64,000 bases of DNA from Pandoraea horticolens. GTDB taxonomy: Bacteria > Pseudomonadota > Gammaproteobacteria > Burkholderiales > Burkholderiaceae. The position numbers and the translations under genes were made by a program. Positions within the stretch are counted from its first letter, which is position 1. The number at the start of each line of letters is the position of its first letter. The stretch spans positions 124,001 through 188,000 of the forward strand of contig NZ_CABPSM010000006.1 of the NCBI RefSeq assembly GCF_902459555.1, read 5' to 3'. Shown here one piece after another: positions 57,944 to 64,000 of the stretch. Below the pieces are notes generated by a model. It was not told where the DNA came from and ran no database searches. It was given only the letters and a program-made list of their open reading frames with translations.

Positions 57944-59182
57944 TCAGAGCAGCGCGAACAGCGAGAGCTTCTGCGTTTGCAGGAAACTCTGTTGCGACGC
58001 CTGCAATGCGGTCTGCAACTGTTGAAACTTGGTCGCCGCCGAGTTCCAGTCCACGTCGAGCAGATCGCCCAACTGCGACTGGTAGTTCAGCGAGTTGCTG
58101 TCGCCGATGTTGTTGAGCGATGTCAGTTCGTTCATTCGGGAGCCCGTGGTGGTGCGAATGGTCGTGACGTTATCGTAGGTGTTGCTGAACTGCTGACCGA
58201 ACGTCGTCAACGCGTTGCTCAGGTTTGCCTGACCCGTGCCGTTGGTGCCGTTGGTCGGTGTCTTGAGCGTGCTGATCAGGGCCTGCAGATTGTCAAACAG
58301 GTTCGTGCTGGCCTTGTTCGCCGGCTGTACGGTGTAGGTGTCGCCGGTGGCCGGCGCCCCCGAGAAGGTCACCGACTTGCCGCCGAACTTGATCGGCTGG
58401 CCGGCGGTGTATGCCCCGGTCACATCGGGCACCGTCGCGTCCGTCTGGTCCTTGACCGTGTAGTTGGTCGTGGGCGGCGTAGTGGTGTTGTCGATCGCGA
58501 AGCTGATCTGGTACTGATGGTTCGCGCCCGCGTTGGTCACGTCGGTCGTCGAGACGGTGGAATATGTCGCGGTGCCCTGATTGGCCGCGGTGCCGCTGAT
58601 CAACGTACTGGCGGTACTCGCCTGAATGCCTTCGAAGATGGTCGAGCCGGGATCGTTGATCGCGATCTGACGGTTCGGACTCACCTGCACGTAGCGCACG
58701 CCCATGTCGCCCCCATACGATGCTCCGGTGGGCGACGCCACGTAGGCGGCCGAATTGCCCATGTAGCCCGAGAACAGATATTGCCCGTTGGCATCGGTCG
58801 TGTTCGCGAGCGAGAGCAATTGCTGGAAGCTCGATTGCAGATCGGTCGCAATGGTCGCACGGTCGGTGTCGTTGAGCGTGGCGTTGCCCGCCGCCGCGAC
58901 CTGAGACATCACGTGCTGCAGCGAGTTGATGATGCTGCCGAAGGTCGAATCTTCGAGTTGAAGCTGGGTCGTCGCCGCAGCACGGTTCGCGCCGTACTGA
59001 GTGTTCATGCTGTTGTCTTGCGACACGGCGACCGCCTGGGCGGCAGCGATCGGGTCGTCGCTCGGCGTCGTCACGCGCTTGCCGGACGAGAGCTGGGCTT
59101 GCGTGTTGAGCAGATCAGAGGTGTTCTGGCTCATCGAGCGCAGCCCCTGATCGTAAATCATGTTGGTGCTGATACGCATCAT
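57944..59182 (-). CDS. flgL: Flagellar hook-filament junction protein FlgL (HAP3)
   Basis: 412 residues. MRISTNMIYDQGLRSMSQNTSDLLNTQAQLSSGKRVTTPSDDPIAAAQAVAV is the flagellin-like N-terminus of FlgL, and the C-terminal end is NSLNYQSQLGDLLDVDWNSAATKFQQLQTALQASQQSFLQTQKLSLFALL in pieces. Two start ATGs in tandem; AGGGGCAAG precedes. 13 nt after flgK. Probably made from the sigma-28 promoter upstream of flgK. Confidence 0.97.
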   Translation of the reverse strand: MMRISTNMIYDQGLRSMSQNTSDLLNTQAQLSSGKRVTTPSDDPIAAAQAVAVSQDNSMNTQYGANRAAATTQLQLEDSTFGSIINSLQHVMSQVAAAGNATLNDTDRATIATDLQSSFQQLLSLANTTDANGQYLFSGYMGNSAAYVASPTGASYGGDMGVRYVQVSPNRQIAINDPGSTIFEGIQASTASTLISGTAANQGTATYSTVSTTDVTNAGANHQYQISFAIDNTTTPPTTNYTVKDQTDATVPDVTGAYTAGQPIKFGGKSVTFSGAPATGDTYTVQPANKASTNLFDNLQALISTLKTPTNGTNGTGQANLSNALTTFGQQFSNTYDNVTTIRTTTGSRMNELTSLNNIGDSNSLNYQSQLGDLLDVDWNSAATKFQQLQTALQASQQSFLQTQKLSLFALL

Positions 59183-59195
59183 CTTGCCCCTGCGC

Positions 59196-61184
59196 TTAGT
59201 GGACGATCTGAAGGATGGTGTCGAACAGCGTTGACGCCGTCTGAATCACCTTCGAGTTGGCCTGATAAAGCTGCTGATACTTGATCAGATTGGCCGCCTC
59301 TTCGTCGAGGTTCACGCCCGAATTAGACTGCTGCGCCGTCTGCGCCTGTTGCAGCAAAGTGGCTTGCGCGGCGCTGGTGGACTTGTAGGTATTCGTGGTC
59401 GAACCCACGAACGAGACCAGATTGGCGTAGGCCGTCGCGTAGCTTTGCGCGCCGCCTACCTTCGTCTTGTCGTTCTGCAAGGCCGAGAGCGCCAGGCCGT
59501 TGCGGTTGTCGGTCACGGCCCCCGAGTTGTTCGGAGCGATGGTGAACTTGTCGCCGTCGCTCGGCGTGCCGCTGAGATTGACCGTCATGCCGTTCATGGC
59601 GATCTTGGCACCCGTGGCGGCGTTGTACGGGACGGTGGCGCCGGCCGCGTAGGGGGTCGTCACACCGCCCACCGTGACGGTCATGGCTGACGGCGCAACC
59701 AGCGTCAGCGCGCCGGTCGCGGGGTCCTTGCTGAACGTGAAGGTCACCGGCGCCGCAAGCACGTTCGACAGATAGGTCGCGTCCACGCTGCCCTGGTCCA
59801 CCTTCAGCGAGCCACCGTTGCCGCTGGCCGTCGAGGCGATGATCGGTGCGGCCAGCGCAATCTTGCCCGGATCGGTGATCGCCACGCCGATGTTCTGTGC
59901 CGCGTTGCGCGTGGGCTGGATCGTGAAGCTGTCGCCCGCCACCATGCTGCCCGTCGTGACCGAAAAGCCATCGCCGAAGGCTACGCCGCCGCCGTCCACG
60001 AAGTTCAGTGGCGTGGACGGCAGTGCCGGCGCACCGGCGGTCCACTTCGCGCCGTCGGACTGGCGCGTCAGCGTATAGGTCGTGCCGTCGAAGCCCACGG
60101 TGTAGTCGCTCGTCGTTACCTTGGAAGCATCGGTGATCGTGGCGTTGAGGGTGGCGGCGTTCGAGTTGCCCGTGCTGGCAATGACCGTCGGGTTGGGCAC
60201 CGTGAAGAAGTTGCCGCCCATCTTGCCGTAAAGGTCCAGACCGAGCTGGTTTTGCGCGTTGAACGTGCCGGCCAGCGACAAGGCGATCTGGCCAAGCGAG
60301 TTCTGGGCCTGCGTGAGCGCGCCGCTACGGAACGACAACAGGCCGGCCAGCGAGCCGCCGGTGATCGACGATTCCGGAATCGGGATCTTCGTCCCGTTGG
60401 GGCTCACATACGCGATGGTCACTTGCGACGGATCGCTCGTCGTAGGCACCGTGGTGAGCTGGTAGGCGGAGTTGCCCGTCACCAGCGACTGGCCATTGCC
60501 GATGAAAACGTTGTACGCGCCGCTACTGTCCTTGACGACGTTCGTCTGCACGATCGCGTTCAGGTTCGCCACGGCCAGGTCGCGCTGGTCGAGCAGGTCG
60601 TTCGGCGTCGCGTTGATGCCGTTGGCCTGCGCCTGCGCAATCGCATCGTTGAGCGAGGCGATCTGCTTGGCGTAGGTGTTGATCTGTTCCGTCGACTGGG
60701 TGAGCGTGCCGTTGACGCTGGCGCGCAGCGAGGACAACGTGCCCGAGAGCGACTGAAACATGCTCGTGAGCGTTTGCGCCGACGAGATCACCGTCGCCCG
60801 GGTGGCCGAGTTGTTCGGCGCCGTCACGATCGTCTGCAGGTTCGTGAAGAACGTGGACATCGAGGCCGACAGGCCGGTCGTCGAGCTGCCCAGCGCGTTG
60901 TTGATCTGCGAGATCTGCTGGTAGTAGGTGTTGAGCTGGCTGTACTGGGTCTGCGCCTGATTGACCTGATTCGACAGAAATTGATCGTACACACGCGACA
61001 CGTCGGTCACGAGCACGCCCTGGCCGAGGTAGCCCATGCCGGTGAACTGGCTGTTCTGCTGCGCGTAGTTGACGATCTGGCGGTTGTAACCGGTCGTCCC
61101 CGAATTGGAGATGTTGTTGCCGGTGGTGTTCAGGGCGAACTGGGAGGCGTTCAGCCCACTCATGCCAATATTGATTAGGCTCAT
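59196..61184 (-). CDS. flgK: Flagellar hook-associated protein FlgK (HAP1)
   Basis: 662 residues. N-terminus SLINIGMSGLNASQFALNTTGNNISNSGTTGYNRQIV and C-terminus SGVNLDEEAANLIKYQQLYQANSKVIQTASTLFDTILQIV are diagnostic. Middle domains are exposed and variable, with two similar DYTVGFDGTTYTLTR / GDSFTIQP type blocks. Forms the first junction layer between hook and filament. A sigma-28-like promoter lies at 61253-61279. Confidence 0.98.
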   Translation of the reverse strand: MSLINIGMSGLNASQFALNTTGNNISNSGTTGYNRQIVNYAQQNSQFTGMGYLGQGVLVTDVSRVYDQFLSNQVNQAQTQYSQLNTYYQQISQINNALGSSTTGLSASMSTFFTNLQTIVTAPNNSATRATVISSAQTLTSMFQSLSGTLSSLRASVNGTLTQSTEQINTYAKQIASLNDAIAQAQANGINATPNDLLDQRDLAVANLNAIVQTNVVKDSSGAYNVFIGNGQSLVTGNSAYQLTTVPTTSDPSQVTIAYVSPNGTKIPIPESSITGGSLAGLLSFRSGALTQAQNSLGQIALSLAGTFNAQNQLGLDLYGKMGGNFFTVPNPTVIASTGNSNAATLNATITDASKVTTSDYTVGFDGTTYTLTRQSDGAKWTAGAPALPSTPLNFVDGGGVAFGDGFSVTTGSMVAGDSFTIQPTRNAAQNIGVAITDPGKIALAAPIIASTASGNGGSLKVDQGSVDATYLSNVLAAPVTFTFSKDPATGALTLVAPSAMTVTVGGVTTPYAAGATVPYNAATGAKIAMNGMTVNLSGTPSDGDKFTIAPNNSGAVTDNRNGLALSALQNDKTKVGGAQSYATAYANLVSFVGSTTNTYKSTSAAQATLLQQAQTAQQSNSGVNLDEEAANLIKYQQLYQANSKVIQTASTLFDTILQIVH

Positions 61185-61252
61185 GATCTCGCGGCTTGAA
61201 TTGGAGGCGCGCCCTGCGGCCCAAGGCCCGCTTGCGCACCGTTACCGATGTG

Positions 61253-61279
61253 TTTACGGCAGCCCGGCGGCAATATTGA
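61253..61279 (-). promoter_or_regulatory. Sigma-28 promoter of flgKL
   Basis: On the minus strand TCAA-TATT, 11 nt, GCCGTAAA, i.e. TCAA-N15-GCCGTAAA against TAAA-N15-GCCGATAA. Perfect spacing, 69 nt upstream of the flgK start. Confidence 0.6.
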
Positions 61280-61357
61280 GGCCACCGAGCCAGATGATTT
61301 CGTCCCGTTTCCGTACTCACGGCCAGCCAACGACCGGCCGCTCCTGCCGCCCGGTGC

Positions 61358-62245
61358 TCAGGCGAAGTGCTTCATGATCTTCATGAGCTTGCTGGCGTAC
61401 TGCGGATCGGTCGCGTAGCCCGCGCGCTGGAGATTGGTGGCAAAACTCGCCGCGTCGTTGGCGCTCGCTACGACCGACGCGTAGCGCGGGTTGTTCGAGA
61501 TCAGATTCGCGTAGTCGTTGAACGCCTCGTCGTACGAGCGATAGGCGCGGAACTTCGCCATCACCTTGCGCGGCTGGCCGTTCACGTATTCGGTCGTGGC
61601 GACCTCGACGGTCGGCCCCGTCCAGTTCTTGCCCGCCTTGATGCCGAACACGTTAAAACTCGTGCTGCCGTCGCTGCGACGGATCTCCCGCTTGCCCCAG
61701 CCGGACTCGAGCGCCGCCTGACTCAGCATGAAGCGCGCCGGGATACCGCTCTGCGCACTGGCGTTCTGTGCGGCCGTGGCCATGCGGTCGACGAACTCGC
61801 CCGCGGCCGCCGGTGCGCCGTCGGCCACGCCGATGGCATCGGCCGAGTTGTAGGCACGCCCCTGAAGCGACTGCTGACGCCCCACCGCCGCAGGCGGCAG
61901 CGTCGTGCCAGTCGTGGCGAGTTGCTTGAGCATCAGATCGGCCAACCCGATGCCCTTGTGCGACGTGAGCTGCTGGGCAAGCTGGTCGTCGAGCATGCCA
62001 TTGAACATCTTTTCCTGATCGCTGCCGAGCAGGCCGCCGGACATGGTGGCCTCGCGCATGCTCTTGAGCATCATCTGCGTGAAGACGGCCTCGAACTGCT
62101 TGGCGGCCTGTTGCGTGGCCTGCGGCGTCTGCTGGTGCGCGGCGGCGCGCAAGGCTGTGAGGCCCTGCATGTCGTACGTGGCGCGCTGCGTCAGGTCGGG
62201 CAGGTTCTTGCCCGCCGCGCCGGTAAGGCGGTTGCCGTCGGCCAT
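61358..62245 (-). CDS. flgJ: Flagellar rod assembly protein/muramidase FlgJ
   Basis: 295 residues, dual-domain form. The N-terminal rod-binding part reads AKQFEAVFTQMMLKSMREATMSGGLLGSDQEKMFNGMLDDQLAQQL in pieces; the C-terminal glucosaminidase domain has FMLSQAALESGWGKREIR with the catalytic Glu in ESGWG. It cuts peptidoglycan for the growing rod. It follows flgI by one nt. The C-terminal enzyme domain is typical for beta- and gammaproteobacteria. Confidence 0.97.
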   Translation of the reverse strand: MADGNRLTGAAGKNLPDLTQRATYDMQGLTALRAAAHQQTPQATQQAAKQFEAVFTQMMLKSMREATMSGGLLGSDQEKMFNGMLDDQLAQQLTSHKGIGLADLMLKQLATTGTTLPPAAVGRQQSLQGRAYNSADAIGVADGAPAAAGEFVDRMATAAQNASAQSGIPARFMLSQAALESGWGKREIRRSDGSTSFNVFGIKAGKNWTGPTVEVATTEYVNGQPRKVMAKFRAYRSYDEAFNDYANLISNNPRYASVVASANDAASFATNLQRAGYATDPQYASKLMKIMKHFA

Positions 62246-62246
62246 A

Positions 62247-63425
62247 TCAGATGATCTCCAGATCGGCGCGCAGGGCGCCCGAGGCCTTCATGGCCTGCAG
62301 AATCGACATCAGATCTGCCGGGCTCGCGCCAAGCGAGTTCAGCGCCTTGACGACGTCGGCGAGGTTGGCGCCCGCCTTGACCATCTTGAGCGCGTTGTTC
62401 TCCTGTTGGACGGAGATTTGCGAATTTGGGGCCACCACCGTCTGTCCGCCCGAGAATGGCGCCGGCTGGCTCACGTTGTTCTGCGTATCGATGACCACCG
62501 ACAGGTTGCCGTGGGCCACCGCGCATTGCTGGATCGTCACGTTCTGGTTCATCACGACCGAACCGGTCCGCGCATTGATGACGACGCGCGCGGCCGTGTT
62601 GTCGGGGCGCACCTCCAGACTCTCGAGCTGCGCCAGAAACTGCACACGGGCGGCCGGATCGGTCGGCGTGCGCAGCAGAATCACTCGGCCATCGAGCGCC
62701 TGTGCCGTACTGAAGCCGAAGCGGCGGTTCACGGCGTCGACCACGCGTTGCGCGGTCGAGAAGTCGGTGACGTTCAGCTCCATTTGCAAGGTGCCCGGCT
62801 GACCGCCCATGGCGCTCGGCACGGCGCGCTCGACGATGGCGCCGCTCGGGATGCGGCCCGACGCCAACTGGTTGACGGTCACGCTCGAGCCGTTGGCCGA
62901 CGCGCCGGCGCCCCCCACGAGCAAATTGCCCTGCGCGAGCGCGTAGACCTGTCCGTCCGGCCCTTTGAGCGGCGTCATGAGCAGCGTGCCGCCGCGCAGG
63001 CTCTTGGCGTTACCCATCGACGACACCACCACGTCGATGGCCTGCCCCGGGCGCGTGAAGGCCGGCAGCGTGGCCGTCACCATCACGGCGGCCACGTTCT
63101 TCAACTGCATGTTGGTGCCGGGCGCGACGGTAATCCCCAACTGCGAGAGCATGTTGGTCATGCTCTGCACGGTGAACGGCGTCTGCGTGGTCTGGTCGCC
63201 CGAGTTATCGAGACCGGCCACGAGACCGTAGCCGATCAACTGGTTGTCGCGCACGCCCTGAATCGAAGCCAGCTCCTTGAGCCGCTCGGCGTGTGCCGCG
63301 CCCGGCACCAGCAACGCCGCACCGGCCGCGCCCGCCACGGCAAGCGTGGCGACGAAGCGGCGGAATGCCTGGCGGAGGTGACGGAGTTGGGGCGCGCGGC
63401 GCGACAGGGACGACATGATCGACAT
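62247..63425 (-). CDS. flgI: Flagellar P-ring protein FlgI
   Basis: 392 residues with a signal peptide ending GAAHA near residue 46. [52 protein letters not shown] opens the mature part; the ending [25 protein letters not shown] is diagnostic. P ring around the rod in the peptidoglycan layer. The start shares one base with the flgH stop. Confidence 0.98.
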   Translation of the reverse strand: MSIMSSLSRRAPQLRHLRQAFRRFVATLAVAGAAGAALLVPGAAHAERLKELASIQGVRDNQLIGYGLVAGLDNSGDQTTQTPFTVQSMTNMLSQLGITVAPGTNMQLKNVAAVMVTATLPAFTRPGQAIDVVVSSMGNAKSLRGGTLLMTPLKGPDGQVYALAQGNLLVGGAGASANGSSVTVNQLASGRIPSGAIVERAVPSAMGGQPGTLQMELNVTDFSTAQRVVDAVNRRFGFSTAQALDGRVILLRTPTDPAARVQFLAQLESLEVRPDNTAARVVINARTGSVVMNQNVTIQQCAVAHGNLSVVIDTQNNVSQPAPFSGGQTVVAPNSQISVQQENNALKMVKAGANLADVVKALNSLGASPADLMSILQAMKASGALRADLEII

Positions 63426-64000
63426 CAGAAGGGCGAAACGTTAAGGAAGAAGCGCTGCAGCCAGCCCATGGTTTCGGCTTCATTGATGTAGCCCTTGCCA
63501 CGGTATTCGATGCGCGCATCGGCCACCTGCGTCGAAGGCACGGTGTTCGCGCCCGAAATCGTCTGCGGGCTGACGATGCCCGAAAACTTGATGTACTCCG
63601 TGCCCTGATTGATGGCGATCTGCTTCTCGCCCGCCACGGCCAGGTTACCGTTGGACAGCACTTCCATCACGGTCACGGTGATCTGACCCGAGAACACATT
63701 GTTGGCGTTGGCCGCGCCCTTGGCGTCGAACTTGTTGCCGCCGCTTGCGTTCAGCGACTGGTTGTTGAACACGCCACCGACCACGCCCGGCATCTGGTTG
63801 AGCGAGAGCGTTTCGCTGCCTGCGCGGTTGGCGTTGGCGGCCGAGTTCTTGCTTGCCGCCGTGTTTTCGTTGATGACGATCGTGAGGATGTCGCCAACGT
63901 TACGCGGACGGCGGTCTTCGAACAGCGGACGATTCGAATACAGCGGACGGTAGATCGAGCCTTCCGGGTCGGCCGCCATCGGCGGGGGCGGCGGGCGCGT
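63425..64000 (-). CDS. flgH: Flagellar L-ring protein FlgH, C-terminal part
   Basis: Runs off the right edge; about 191 residues are visible. The frame stays open upstream of the first visible ATG through a Pro-rich stretch (TRPPPPP), so the lipoprotein signal lies outside the window. FlgH core: [46 protein letters not shown] and [44 protein letters not shown], in pieces, ending [13 protein letters not shown]. Genuine flagellar copy, in the flgHIJKL order. Confidence 0.98.
   Translation of the reverse strand, partial: TRPPPPPMAADPEGSIYRPLYSNRPLFEDRRPRNVGDILTIVINENTAASKNSAANANRAGSETLSLNQMPGVVGGVFNNQSLNASGGNKFDAKGAANANNVFSGQITVTVMEVLSNGNLAVAGEKQIAINQGTEYIKFSGIVSPQTISGANTVPSTQVADARIEYRGKGYINEAETMGWLQRFFLNVSPF

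Noticed and set aside
57884-59284. A 466-codon frame antisense to flgL
   Set aside because: Shadow of flgL; no plausible protein features.

Overview
The window is a high-GC chromosomal segment that most resembles Burkholderiaceae; Pandoraea is my best guess, inferred from protein style and gene order because no rRNA is present. It holds no rRNA, CRISPR array, transposase or integrase. I recognise 52 coding regions or fragments, one tRNA-Arg(CCG), a tandem glycine riboswitch and several sigma-28 type promoters.

Region 1 (1-8.7 kb): the 3' end of a LivK-type periplasmic binding protein, then a Na+/alanine-glycine symporter (AGCS family) flanked by two long PilV/shufflon-type pilus tip proteins. 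These share an N-terminal half and an upstream DNA box but have different C-terminal tips. A third tip module without an N-terminal half lies next to sdaA. Region 2 (7.2-13.8 kb): riboswitch-gcvT-gcvH-gcvP-sdaA, which senses and cleaves glycine and deaminates serine; the AGCS carrier fits the same metabolism.

Region 3 (13.9-20.1 kb): a zinc-ribbon membrane protein, a Rep-type helicase, a metallophosphoesterase, a membrane-anchored dihaem cytochrome c, a 37-residue secreted or membrane peptide, and tRNA-Arg. Region 4 (20.3-29.7 kb): a degraded small gene, a 1229-residue autotransporter with 93-residue repeats, a FlgH-like lipoprotein translationally coupled to a second lipoprotein and divergent from a BaeSR-like two-component system whose kinase lacks the periplasmic sensor domain, then a small secreted protein and a SYLF lipoprotein.

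Region 5 (29.9-37.2 kb): a sulfonate/nitrate-type ABC importer divergent from an OmpR-family two-component pair, then a soluble NarX-like kinase with a NarL-type regulator. Region 6 (37.5-64 kb): a large flagellar locus: fliC-fliD-fliS-fliT, a FliK-like/FlhX pair, an unrelated AAA+ ATPase, fliE divergent from fliFGHIJK-fliLMNOPQR, and flgHIJKL on the opposite strand, running off the right edge. Filament and late genes (fliC, flgKL, possibly fliL) carry sigma-28 type promoters.

The least ordinary parts are the three pilus-tip modules inserted in the glycine locus, the FlgH-paralogue/lipoprotein/sensorless-BaeS neighbourhood, the lone AAA+ ATPase inside the flagellar cluster, and the 110-residue N-terminal extension of FliI.
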